Origin: an uncultured Haemophilus sp.
Lineage (GTDB): Bacteria > Pseudomonadota > Gammaproteobacteria > Enterobacterales > Pasteurellaceae
Assembly (NCBI GenBank): GCA_905205995.1
Contig: CAJLFU010000067.1
Location: forward strand, 1 to 7,209
Reading direction: 5' to 3'
Length of the DNA stretch: 7,209 nt
The position numbers were made by a program, and so were the translations under genes. This document shows, in pieces, positions 1-6,199 of the stretch (within the stretch, counting starts at the first letter, position 1; every line of letters starts with the position of its first letter). A model generated the notes under the pieces. That model was not told where the DNA came from. It saw nothing but the letters and a program-made list of their open reading frames with translations, and ran no database searches.

Positions 1-212
1 GGCATGAAGAAATCCGTGGTACTGATAATTGCAGTACCATTACCAAGATCATAAACCGCTGCGTCATCCGCTGTTTCATTTCCCACTAATAAATTGGGAT
101 CAGCAAATTTTTCGAGTTCTGTCTGTAAAATTGTCCCTAACACCTTAGGCGAAATTTTACAGCCTCAACCCGCGCCATGGCTGTATTGTGTTAAACGAAT
201 CTCATCCGTCAT
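1..212 (-). CDS. selD: Selenide, water dikinase SelD, selenocysteine-containing, 5' part only
   Basis: SelD makes selenophosphate from selenide and ATP, the selenium donor for selenocysteine tRNA and selenouridine. The minus strand from ATG at 212 reads MTDEIRLTQYSHGAG, then an in-frame TGA (167-165), then GCKISPKVL, and later DPNLLVGNET, DDAAVYDLGNGT and STTDFFMP; the gene runs off the window edge after about 70 codons. The TGA sits at residue 16, exactly where E. coli SelD has catalytic Cys17; the following Lys19 matches the essential Lys20. H. influenzae SelD is a known selenoprotein at this position, and a SECIS-like hairpin follows the codon, so I read the TGA as selenocysteine rather than a stop. 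The start is supported by AAAGGA about 6 bases upstream of the ATG. A gene finder that treats TGA as stop would miss the gene. It lies 62 bases downstream of corB on the same strand. Confidence 0.93.
123..162 (-). promoter_or_regulatory. bSECIS hairpin for selenocysteine insertion in selD
   Basis: Starting 2 bases after the UGA codon, the minus strand has a 10-base stem CTGTAAAATT (162-153) pairing perfectly with AATTTTACAG (132-123). Inside it is a second stem CCUAA/UUAGG (149-145 with 140-136) closed by the four-base loop GGUG (144-141). A small stem-loop with G residues in its apical loop, about 20 bases after UGA and within the coding region, is what SelB recognises in bacterial selenoprotein mRNAs such as fdhF, whose loop is GGUC. 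The structure is seen in the sequence; its function is inferred from position and family. Confidence 0.85.
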
Positions 213-274
213 ATTCAATCCTTTATAAAAATAACGTATTTCTTAAACAAAAGAGCGGTCAGAAAAAGCCGTAT

Positions 275-1543
275 TTAAGAGGCTAACTTCTCCACTTTTG
301 CTTGCTTGATCATGTTATCGCTGACTTCCAAAATCGTAATTTTCAAGCCATCAATTTCACAAACCGTTCCTTCATCAGGAATATCTTCAAGATGCTCAAG
401 AATTAACCCATTAAAAGTTCGAGCATCTTCTGTATCCAATTCCCAACCAAACATTTTATTTAAATCACGAAGATTTGCCGAACCTTCAATAATCATTGAA
501 CCATCAGATTGGTGCACCACTTCTTGCTCAATAGATGGCGCCATAGAAGTAGTGAAATCACCTACAATTTCTTCCAGAATATCTTCAAGTGTGACTAACC
601 CTTTAATATCACCATACTCATCCACCACTAAACCAATACGTTCTTTTTTCGTACGGAAATTATCTAATTGTGTTTTAAGCGGGGTGCCTTCAGGAATGAA
701 ATACACTTCATCGACGGCGCGTAATAAGGTTTCTTTACTAAATTCATTTTTTTCTAATAACAAGCGGAAAGCTTCACGCACACGTAAAATCCCTAGCACT
801 TGCTCATCAAGGCTACCTTTATATAGCACAATACGATTATGTGGCGCATGAGTAAGCTGACGCATAATGGCTTTCCAATCATCGTCAATATCAATCCCAC
901 CAATTTCATTACGTGGCACCATAATATCGTCCACGGTGATGGTTTCCATATCTAAGATAGAAAGCAACATTTGTGGATGTTGTTCATCTGGTGTTGCTTC
1001 ACCCGCTTCCGATACAATACTTCTTAGCTCATCACGGCTAATCACTTGTTTTTGTAAATCAGGTTTTAAGCCGACCATTCGCATTAAGGTTTTCGTAAAA
1101 ATATTCATCAACCAAACTAATGGATAGAACACTTTTAACAATAACGACAAAATGTGACTTGAAAATAATCCCACTTTCTCTGGGTGCATCGCCGCAACCG
1201 TTTTAGGGAAAATCTCAGAAAAAACGAGCATCGCAAAGGTTAATAAACCCGTTGCGATTGCTACTCCCGCATCACCATATAAACGCATACCAATCATGGT
1301 TGCAATAGCGGAAGCGCTGATATTCACAAGGTTATTAAAGATCAGAATAAAACTTAACAAGGTATCAGGCTTTTCAAGCAGTTTTTCTGCTTTTTGCGCA
1401 CCTTTATTGCCTTGTTCCGCCAAAAAGCGAAGACGATATTTATTGAGAGAGAGTAAGCCGGTTTCTGAGCCGGAAAAATAGGCAGATAAAATTAAACAGA
1501 TAACCAGTGTAATAAATAAAGTACTAAGGGGGATACTGTCCAA
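275..1543 (-). CDS. corB: CorB/YfjD-type CNNM-CBS-CorC membrane protein (HlyC/CorC family)
   Basis: An inner-membrane protein of the CNNM/CorC family, linked to Mg2+/Co2+ export and magnesium homeostasis. Order of domains in the 422-residue product: an N-terminal CNNM transmembrane part (about residues 1-165) with the family signature AYFSGSETG and several hydrophobic helices; a pair of CBS domains (about 185-310) containing DDIMVPRNEI and VVDEYGDIKGLVTLEDILEE; and a C-terminal CorC_HlyC domain (about 325-410) ending near DNMIKQAKVE. It aligns end to end with E. coli YfjD. I chose the TTG at 1543 because AAAGGA lies 7 bases upstream and MDSIPLSTL aligns with the YfjD start MEHISTTTL; the longer frame from TTG at 1573 would begin inside the terminator hairpin. 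It follows ypjD on the same strand, as in enterobacteria, but a terminator lies between them. No lesion is seen. Confidence 0.93.
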   Translation of the reverse strand: MDSIPLSTLFITLVICLILSAYFSGSETGLLSLNKYRLRFLAEQGNKGAQKAEKLLEKPDTLLSFILIFNNLVNISASAIATMIGMRLYGDAGVAIATGLLTFAMLVFSEIFPKTVAAMHPEKVGLFSSHILSLLLKVFYPLVWLMNIFTKTLMRMVGLKPDLQKQVISRDELRSIVSEAGEATPDEQHPQMLLSILDMETITVDDIMVPRNEIGGIDIDDDWKAIMRQLTHAPHNRIVLYKGSLDEQVLGILRVREAFRLLLEKNEFSKETLLRAVDEVYFIPEGTPLKTQLDNFRTKKERIGLVVDEYGDIKGLVTLEDILEEIVGDFTTSMAPSIEQEVVHQSDGSMIIEGSANLRDLNKMFGWELDTEDARTFNGLILEHLEDIPDEGTVCEIDGLKITILEVSDNMIKQAKVEKLAS

Positions 1544-1571
1544 GGGTAAATCCTTTTGTTCGTTAATCAAC

Positions 1572-1602
1572 AAAAAGTGCGGTCATTTTCACCGCACTTT
1601 TT
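1572..1602 (-). terminator. Paired uptake-sequence hairpin, rho-independent terminator after ypjD
   Basis: Two copies of the uptake core AAGTGCGGT face each other. AAAAAGTGCGGT (1572-1583) pairs perfectly with ACCGCACTTTTT (1591-1602) around a 7-base loop, giving a 12-base GC-centred stem with a T tract at its end. Such inverted uptake pairs are a common terminator form in Haemophilus-type Pasteurellaceae. It lies 20 bases past the ypjD stop and about 30 bases before the corB start, so it probably limits read-through between them; it can act on either strand. Confidence 0.85.
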
Positions 1603-1621
1603 ACCTGTTCTTTGATTTTGA

Positions 1622-2422
1622 TTAAATCAAACGACTACCAAAATAGCCAATCGTGAGCAGAATGATACCCGAAATTGCGTAAATAATCATCCTTTTTCCA
1701 CGCCAGCCCAATCGCCAATGACCAAAACAAGCAATACCAAAACTAATCCAAGCAAGGAAAGAAAAAATTGCTTTGTGCAGATTTTCTGGGGTCACTGCTT
1801 GCAACACATGATAAGTACCAGAAATTAAAGTGAGTGTCAGTAATGCTTCCCCCATAGCAAATAAACAGAAAAAATGACGTTCTACCGCCATCAATGGCGG
1901 AATTGCTGGTGAAAATTGGATTTTACGTTTTTTCAAATTGCGATCTAACCATACTAATTGGATCACATAAAGCGTTGCAATAAAACAAACCGCATAGGTA
2001 AAGAGCGACAAGCCGATATGGAACAACATCAACGTATCTTGATTAAGCATTTGAATAATGTGGCTTGATAAGAATGTTGCAAAGATCAGACTAATGATCG
2101 AAAACGCATACACTATCGGTAAAATAAACCACATCGTAGAAACGAGAAACATTGAAAGCGTCGCCAATGCCGCAATAATTACGCTCATTAAGGACGCAAT
2201 TTGCATTAGCATAAAACTTTGCCCTGATGCAAGATCCTCTAGCAGAGGAAAAGTACTAACCGCATGCAGAACAATTGCTGCAAGTGTGGTCAGAAAAAAC
2301 GGGATTTTACTTTGACCCAACTTCCCTTCTGATGAGTTCATCAAAAAAGTGCCCTGCTTTGCAGACCATACCACTGGAATTATGGAAAAGCTCCACAATT
2401 CAATAAGAAATAATCTTTCCAA
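1622..2422 (-). CDS. ypjD: YpjD, CcsA/cytochrome c assembly-like inner membrane protein
   Basis: A polytopic membrane protein of about 266 residues that resembles E. coli YpjD (263 residues) over its length. Shared landmarks include LPIVYAFSIISL, FHIGLSLFTYA, a Trp-Leu-Asp turn, PPLMAVER, HKAIFSFLAW, GHWRLGWRGKR and a C-terminal YFGSRLI. I expect about eight membrane helices. The family is related to CcsA/CcmC haem-handling proteins, but the exact role of YpjD is not established to my knowledge; genetic context with CorB suggests a link to metal transport. The start is uncertain: the open frame begins at TTG 2422 without a clear ribosome site and the N-terminus is about five residues shorter than E. 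coli's. An ATG at 2426 is out of frame, so a small N-terminal frameshift is possible. Confidence 0.88.
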   Translation of the reverse strand: MERLFLIELWSFSIIPVVWSAKQGTFLMNSSEGKLGQSKIPFFLTTLAAIVLHAVSTFPLLEDLASGQSFMLMQIASLMSVIIAALATLSMFLVSTMWFILPIVYAFSIISLIFATFLSSHIIQMLNQDTLMLFHIGLSLFTYAVCFIATLYVIQLVWLDRNLKKRKIQFSPAIPPLMAVERHFFCLFAMGEALLTLTLISGTYHVLQAVTPENLHKAIFSFLAWISFGIACFGHWRLGWRGKRMIIYAISGIILLTIGYFGSRLI

Positions 2423-2429
2423 ACATACA

Positions 2430-2446
2430 GTATCTCAATGAGATAC
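2430..2446. promoter_or_regulatory. 17-base palindrome in the divergent intergenic gap, possible operator
   Basis: GTATCTCAATGAGATAC has perfect 8-base arms around a single central A. It lies in the 39-base gap between ypjD (leftward) and the flavoprotein remnant (rightward). On the plus strand a TACAAT hexamer (2444-2449) overlaps its right edge and could serve as a -10, though I see no good -35. Symmetry and position fit a dimeric repressor site, but I do not recognise the regulator. Confidence 0.35.
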
Positions 2447-2461
2447 AATTATTACATTGCT

Positions 2462-2600
2462 ATGAAGAACTTTATTCCAACCATTATTATCGGTGATGGT
2501 GCAGCAGGTTTGTTCTGTGCCGTACAATTGGGCTACAGGTTAGTATTTTTAATAATGGCAAAAAAATCAGCCGTAAAATTCTGATGTCCGGTGACAGCTT
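2462..2600 (+). pseudogene. Remnant of HI0933/YhiN-family FAD-dependent oxidoreductase gene
   Basis: The first about 26 codons from ATG 2462 encode a Rossmann FAD-binding start, PTIIIGDGAAGLFCAVQLG, like the family's IIIGAGAAGMFCAAQ. The family motif NGKKxxRKILMSG then continues in another frame (from about 2548: NNGKKISRKILMSG), showing a frameshift near 2535-2545. In the starting frame a TGA ends translation at 2582-2584. Similarity stops near 2595, where the sequence passes into hisC. Only about 40 of some 400 codons remain. The third residue of the GxGxxG motif region reads GDG rather than GAG, a further mark of decay. It is not a functional gene; its value is that it marks one side of a rearrangement. 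Confidence 0.75.
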
Positions 2601-2813
2601 TTGCCTGCACACAAGCAATTCATGATCTTGATCAATAAAAATTTGCTATTTAAATGCCAAGATGGCGAAAAAGTGTTTAAAGCCTTGTGGGATTTGGGAA
2701 TTATTCTGCGCGATCAAAATAAAGCGTTAAATTTACAAGACTGCATTCGTATCACCGTTGGCACAAAAGAAGAATGTGAACGTGTGGTTGAAGCCATCAA
2801 ACAAATAAACTAA
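2601..2813 (+). pseudogene. hisC: hisC 3' remnant (histidinol-phosphate aminotransferase C-terminus)
   Basis: HisC is the PLP-dependent aminotransferase that makes histidinol phosphate. Only about the last 60 codons are recognisable: FKALWDLGIILRDQNKA, then CIRITVGTKEE and a C-terminal helix, closely matching E. coli FKSLWDQGIILRDQNKQ and CLRITVGTREE. The Arg in CIRITVGT, which binds substrate in the family, is kept, but the whole PLP-binding domain and catalytic Lys are missing. The frame is open from a TTG at 2601, yet residues before about 2630 do not look like HisC, so the join with the upstream flavoprotein remnant lies around 2595-2630. The stop is 18 bases before hisB, the normal operon spacing. 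Confidence 0.88.
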
Positions 2814-2831
2814 TACACAGGAAAACAGCCC

Positions 2832-3407
2832 ATGCAACCTATTCTTTTCATTGACCGCGATGGTACCTTGATTGATGAGCCGAAAACCGATTTTCAAATT
2901 GATAGCCTTGAAAAACTCAAATTCGAGCCGAACGTCATTCCGGCGATGCTGAAACTGAAAGAAAAATACCGTTTTGTGATGGTCTCAAACCAAGATGGCT
3001 TGGGAACGGACTCTTTCCCACAAGCGGATTTTGATAAACCGCATAATGCAATGATGGCGTTATTCAAATCACAGGGGATTGAGTTTGATGATGTGCTGAT
3101 TTGCCCGCACAAACTGGAAGATAACTGCGCTTGCCGCAAGCCGAAAACCAAGTTGTTGAAAAAATACATCCAAAAAAACTTGTTCGATCCTGACCGCTCT
3201 TTTGTGATTGGCGATCGAGCTACTGACGTACAGTTGGCGGAAAATCTCGGCATTCGCGCACTACAATATCACCCTGAAAAATTAAACTGGGATCTCATCG
3301 CAGAAAAACTGCTCGGCGAACCCGTCAGCAACATTGGCAACCGCCCGCCACGCTATGCAGAAGTCGCCCGCAAAACCAAAGAAACGGACATCAAGGTTCA
3401 AGTATAG
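2832..3407 (+). CDS. hisB: HisB N-terminal half, histidinol-phosphatase (HAD superfamily)
   Basis: The 191-residue product is the complete HAD phosphatase domain of HisB, which removes phosphate from histidinol phosphate. Visible catalytic elements are LFIDRDGTLI (nucleophile Asp8 and acid/base Asp10), the motif II region MVSNQDGLGT, the zinc ligands in CPHKLEDNCACRKPK (Cys, His, Cys, Cys) and the Mg-binding VIGDRATD. It ends at the amber codon after TKETDIKVQV, so it also carries the first strand of the dehydratase domain as a tail. Because the stop lies right at the inter-domain join, this half could fold and act alone, like the monofunctional HisN-type phosphatases in other bacteria. Whether it is expressed usefully is unknown. 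Confidence 0.75.
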   Translation: MQPILFIDRDGTLIDEPKTDFQIDSLEKLKFEPNVIPAMLKLKEKYRFVMVSNQDGLGTDSFPQADFDKPHNAMMALFKSQGIEFDDVLICPHKLEDNCACRKPKTKLLKKYIQKNLFDPDRSFVIGDRATDVQLAENLGIRALQYHPEKLNWDLIAEKLLGEPVSNIGNRPPRYAEVARKTKETDIKVQV

Positions 3408-3422
3408 CTGGACGAAACGGGC

Positions 3423-3920
3423 GTGAACCAAATCAGCACGGGCGTGGGCTTTTTGGACCACATGCTCGACCAAATTGCGACCCACGGCGGTTTCCGCATG
3501 AATGTCAGCTGTAAGGGTGATTTACACATTGATGAACACCACACTGTGGAAGGCACCGCCCTCGCGCTCGGCACTGCCTTAAAACAAGCCATAGGCGACA
3601 AACGCGGCATCGCCCGCTTCGGCTTTGTGCTCCCGATGGATGAATGCCGCGCCGAATGTGCCTTAGATTTATCCAGCAGACCTTGGATCAAATTAAACGC
3701 CAAATTCAAACGCGATAAAGTCGGCGATTTCAGCACCGAACTCACCGAGCATTTTTTCCAATCCCTAACATTCTCGTTACTCGCCACGCTACACCTCAAA
3801 GCCACCGGCGACAACGACCACCACAAAATTGAAAGCTTGTTTAAAGTATTCGGCAGAACCTTAAGACAAGCAATTCGAATTGAAGGAAATGAATTGCCGA
3901 GTAGTAAGGGCGTGTTATGA
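3423..3920 (+). CDS. hisB: HisB C-terminal half, imidazoleglycerol-phosphate dehydratase, probably impaired
   Basis: The dehydratase domain is open from a GTG at 3423 to the normal end LPSSKGVL (165 residues). Motifs include GVGFLDHMLDQIATHGGF, the first metal motif EHHTVE, RFGFVLPMDEC, and the second metal motif NDHHKIES. Two things speak against activity. Restart at 3423 would omit the strand that lies before the amber codon plus several following residues, and no convincing ribosome site precedes the GTG. The strictly conserved Asp after the first metal motif (HHTVED) is Gly here, GAC to GGC. Base composition is clearly richer in G+C than the two inserted genes. The next his gene normally follows at once; here about 1 kb is inserted. 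Confidence 0.6.
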   Translation: MNQISTGVGFLDHMLDQIATHGGFRMNVSCKGDLHIDEHHTVEGTALALGTALKQAIGDKRGIARFGFVLPMDECRAECALDLSSRPWIKLNAKFKRDKVGDFSTELTEHFFQSLTFSLLATLHLKATGDNDHHKIESLFKVFGRTLRQAIRIEGNELPSSKGVL

Positions 3921-3922
3921 TT

Positions 3923-3948
3923 TGTAGGGACAGACTTTATGTCTGTCC
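3923..3948 (+). repeat. TGTAGGGACA-type short palindromic repeat after hisB
   Basis: TGTAGG leads into a perfect 8-base inverted repeat, GGACAGAC (3928-3935) and GTCTGTCC (3941-3948), around a TTTAT loop. A related degenerate copy lies in inverted orientation at 7025-7044. It starts 2 bases after the hisB stop and marks the left edge of inserted DNA. It may act as a weak hairpin but lacks a T tract. Confidence 0.6.
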
Positions 3949-3949
3949 G

Positions 3950-3960
3950 AAAAGTGCGGT
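3950..3960 (+). other. DNA uptake signal sequence, H. influenzae type
   Basis: AAAAGTGCGGT contains the 9-base core, and it is followed at the expected distances by T-rich and AATTTT tracts, the extended uptake consensus. It stands alone in the gap between hisB and the inserted gene. Uptake sequences make flanking DNA a preferred substrate for natural transformation. Confidence 0.85.
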
Positions 3961-4025
3961 TGGGTTTTGCCAATTTTGGAAAATTTTAACCAGTTATAAA
4001 TTTAATTTCGTATATAGGTGAAATA

Positions 4026-4985
4026 ATGGAAAGATTGTTATCTAGTTTATGTGATCCAAATATTGCTTTTTCTGGTTGGCTTACAGCAATTTTAATTGCT
4101 ATTTTAGGTTATTTTCTAAATAAGTCAGTTAAAAATTTTGATTCTAAAACTGAAAAATTAATAAAAGAAGTAGAAAGCATAGAACGTACTATTAAATCAG
4201 ACTCACCTTCAGAGAGGATTAGAAAAAGATTTAATGAGGCTATTTCTTTATTAAAAATGGATAATAGTGGAAATATTACGGAATCTACAATAGGTGAATT
4301 AATTGGTTTAGATTCACCAAATGAATTAGATGATATACTGAATGGAAAGAAAGACCTATCTTATGATCTTATGAAAATTTTTTGTGATAAAATAGGTATT
4401 AATTATCATTGGATTTCAAATGGTCAAGGCTATCCATTTTTTATTGAAAAAGAAATTACAGATTCACCATCATATTTTATATCTAGAATGAAAAATAAAT
4501 TTAATGAGTTTTATTTGATTAGATCAGAAGATAAACACGGCTCTATATTAGTCATAACAAAATCTGAAAATAATATTAAATATAATATATACCCGACCAC
4601 TTGGCTAAGTAATAACCCATACCTAACAAAGGATAAAAACAATCCATTTCATGGTTTTAATTATTATGATAATAATGATAGGAAACTAATTGCTGACTTA
4701 TATCAAGTTTTAAACAAAAATTTAGATTCTAGCAATATAAAATTCCATTCAATGATTTTATCAGAAGATGATTTTAATAAGATTAAATCTGGACGCATTT
4801 ATGTCGGTAAATATATTAATAATCGTCAAGCTCAAAAAGGAACTAATTGGTGGAGAGATTTTGGGGATATGAGTGCTCCCGAAGAAGCTCGTCGTTCATA
4901 CAATGATGAATGTATAGAAACTCATGAGGAAATAAAAGAATATTTGAACAAATCGAGATCCAATGATGAAAACAATAATTATTGA
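4026..4985 (+). CDS. Membrane-anchored protein with repressor-like HTH region, unknown function
   Basis: I cannot name this 319-residue protein. It has one likely membrane helix at residues 15-32 (GWLTAILIAILGYFL), a charged helical stretch likely to be coiled coil (35-60), and then a region (63-138) patterned like XRE/CI-type phage-repressor HTH domains. That region has helices around ITESTIGELIGL, ILNGKKDLSYDL and IFCDKIGINYHWISNGQGYPF; its end resembles the repressor signature WLLTGEGPMF. The remainder (150-300) is a mixed fold with a WWRDFGD motif at 275-281. AGGTGA lies 5 bases before the ATG. The gene is much richer in A+T than hisB, sits between hisB and hisH where these are normally adjacent, and its last 23 bases overlap hisH, so hisH translation may now depend on it. 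A membrane-tethered sensor or accessory defence component is possible, but that is speculation. Confidence 0.85.
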   Translation: MERLLSSLCDPNIAFSGWLTAILIAILGYFLNKSVKNFDSKTEKLIKEVESIERTIKSDSPSERIRKRFNEAISLLKMDNSGNITESTIGELIGLDSPNELDDILNGKKDLSYDLMKIFCDKIGINYHWISNGQGYPFFIEKEITDSPSYFISRMKNKFNEFYLIRSEDKHGSILVITKSENNIKYNIYPTTWLSNNPYLTKDKNNPFHGFNYYDNNDRKLIADLYQVLNKNLDSSNIKFHSMILSEDDFNKIKSGRIYVGKYINNRQAQKGTNWWRDFGDMSAPEEARRSYNDECIETHEEIKEYLNKSRSNDENNNY

Positions 4986-5559
4986 TACAGGCTGCGCTAA
5001 CCTCTCCTCCGTCAAATTTGCCTTTGAGCGATTAGGGTATAGCGCGGAGATTACCAATGATCTCAATAAAATTAAATCCGCCGATAAATTAATTTTACCC
5101 GGTGTAGGAACCGCCAAGGCAGCAATACTGAATTTGCAACGCTTAGGCTTGGTTGAGGTAATCCCAAATCTCACACAGCCTGTGCTAGGCATTTGCTTAG
5201 GCATGCAGCTAATGACGGAATTCTCTACCGAAGGCAATGTCTCCACCCTTGGCTTAATCAGTGGGCAAACCGAACTGATTCCGGATACCGGCTTGCCATT
5301 GCCTCATATGGGCTGGAATCGCGTGCATTTTGATGAAAACTGCCCGCTATTTGATGGCATTGCGCAGGACAGCCATTTCTATTTTGTGCATAGCTATGCG
5401 GTATTGGCTAATAAAAATACCATTGCGACTAGCCAATATGGTGTGGATTTTTCTGCCGCTATCGCTCGCGATAACTTCTACGGAGTGCAATTCCATCCCG
5501 AACGTTCAGGAGAAAATGGCGCGTTACTGTTGAAAAATTTTGTGGAGAAAGTGAAATAG
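4963..5559 (+). CDS. hisH: HisH, glutamine amidotransferase subunit of imidazole glycerol phosphate synthase
   Basis: HisH hydrolyses glutamine and passes ammonia to HisF, which closes the imidazole ring. The 198-residue product is full length. It has the oxyanion strand LPGVGTA, the nucleophile elbow LGICLGMQL with Cys78, MGWNRV, FYFVHSYA, and the catalytic His-Glu in GVQFHPERSG. Two ATG codons occur in tandem at 4963 and 4966; starting at 4966 would put the nucleophile at Cys77 and Asp at residue 7, as in E. coli, and gives better spacing from the weak GAG at 4955-4957. The start overlaps the preceding inserted gene by 23 bases, suggesting translational coupling. It is the only his gene here that looks intact, although its partner HisF carries an active-site change. 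Confidence 0.95.
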   Translation: MMKTIIIDTGCANLSSVKFAFERLGYSAEITNDLNKIKSADKLILPGVGTAKAAILNLQRLGLVEVIPNLTQPVLGICLGMQLMTEFSTEGNVSTLGLISGQTELIPDTGLPLPHMGWNRVHFDENCPLFDGIAQDSHFYFVHSYAVLANKNTIATSQYGVDFSAAIARDNFYGVQFHPERSGENGALLLKNFVEKVK

Positions 5560-5586
5560 ACTACAGTTCTAAAATAACGCACGATC

Positions 5587-5701
5587 CCCCCTCTTTAGAA
5601 AAGAGGGGCAGGGGGAGATTTGATTACGATGTCGAATCTCTCACGAGGTTGAAAATTACTTCTGCCAAATCTCCCCTACCCCCTCTTTGCTAAAGAGGGG
5701 G
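5587..5701. repeat. REP-doublet (REPIN-like) element between hisH and hisA
   Basis: Two 36-base ends in inverted orientation (5587-5622 and 5666-5701) match at 32 positions and flank a 43-base spacer. Each end is itself a hairpin: CCCCTCTTT/AAAGAGGGG around AGA on the left, and CCCCCTCTTT/AAAGAGGGGG around GCT on the right, followed by a G-rich strand and GAGATTTG. Read from the right end, GTAG lies just beside the hairpin, as in classic REP sequences mobilised by RAYT transposases. No transposase is in the window, so it would be a non-autonomous element. It sits in the 169-base gap hisH-hisA, which is usually a few bases, and could act as an mRNA stem or terminator. Confidence 0.75.
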
Positions 5702-5923
5702 AACTGATTACATTACACAGGAAAACCTATGCAAACATCACAAATCATACCCGCCCTCGATCTTATCGACGGGCATGTTGTCCGCCTGCATCAGGGCGAT
5801 TATGCGCAGCAGACCACTTACAGCGACAATCCTATTGAGCAGTTCGCAAGCTATATTCAACAAGGCGCGCAGCAGTTGCATTTGGTGGATTTAACCGGTG
5901 GAAAAGATCCGTCGAAAAGACAG

Positions 5924-5932
5924 ACCGCACTT
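5924..5932 (-). other. DNA uptake core inside hisA
   Basis: ACCGCACTT on the plus strand, the reverse of AAGTGCGGT, spans codons Thr-Ala-Leu of hisA. The second hisA fragment near 7057 lacks it (Arg-Ala-Leu, different bases). Confidence 0.7.
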
Positions 5933-6190
5933 ATCGGCAAGATTATCGCCGCTACGCAAAGCAAGATTCTGGTGGGCGGTGGGATTCGTACCGAACAGGA
6001 TGTCGCCGATTTGCTTGCGGTGGGCGCGAACCGTGTGGTGATTGGTTCTACGGCGGTGACACAACCGGATATGGTGCGGAGAAATTCGTGTTGGCGCTAG
6101 ACGTGCGCATTGAAAACGGGCAGAAATTGGTGGCGATTAAAGGTTGGCAGGAAACCAGTGCGCTGACCCTTGAAAACGTCGTGGAAAACT

Positions 6191-6199
6191 ACCGCACTT
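6191..6199 (-). other. DNA uptake core at the second hisA deletion scar
   Basis: ACCGCACTT ends two bases before the frame change at 6201 that marks the larger hisA deletion. It may have been present before the event or have been formed by it. Confidence 0.65.

Larger units (their letters stand above)
2832..3920 (+). pseudogene. hisB: hisB, bifunctional HisB gene split by an in-frame amber codon
   Basis: HisB carries two steps of histidine synthesis: imidazoleglycerol-phosphate dehydratase (C-terminal domain) and histidinol-phosphatase (N-terminal domain). Read through, the frame gives about 362 residues co-linear with the bifunctional enzymes of enterobacteria and Haemophilus. A TAG at 3405-3407 interrupts it at VQV-stop-LDETG, where homologues have VQVWLD; TGG to TAG is a single base change. 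Frame and sequence are otherwise continuous on both sides, so this is a nonsense mutation and not a deletion. A second change, HHTVEG for HHTVED, affects the dehydratase. The start has a good site, ACACAGGAAAAC, also found before hisA. The halves are described separately. Confidence 0.85.

Noticed and set aside
165..167. TGA in selD as a pseudogene mark
   Set aside because: The surrounding frame is perfectly conserved, the position is the known Sec/Cys site and a SECIS-like hairpin follows.
222..250. Promoter-like TTGTTT, 17-base spacer, TATAAA upstream of selD on the minus strand
   Set aside because: The -10 overlaps the selD ribosome site, so transcription would start almost at the ATG and lose the site; spacing is good but the arrangement is implausible in A+T-rich DNA.
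1544..1573. Longer corB start at TTG 1573
   Set aside because: It would begin inside the terminator hairpin; the TTG at 1543 has a good ribosome site and aligns with the E. coli start.
3398..3973. Long minus-strand open frame opposite hisB
   Set aside because: It mirrors the G+C-rich dehydratase coding region, has no recognisable motif and no ribosome site; the plus strand is clearly coding.
5587..5701. CRISPR-like array at the hairpin repeats
   Set aside because: There are only two units, in inverted orientation, with a single spacer and no cas genes.
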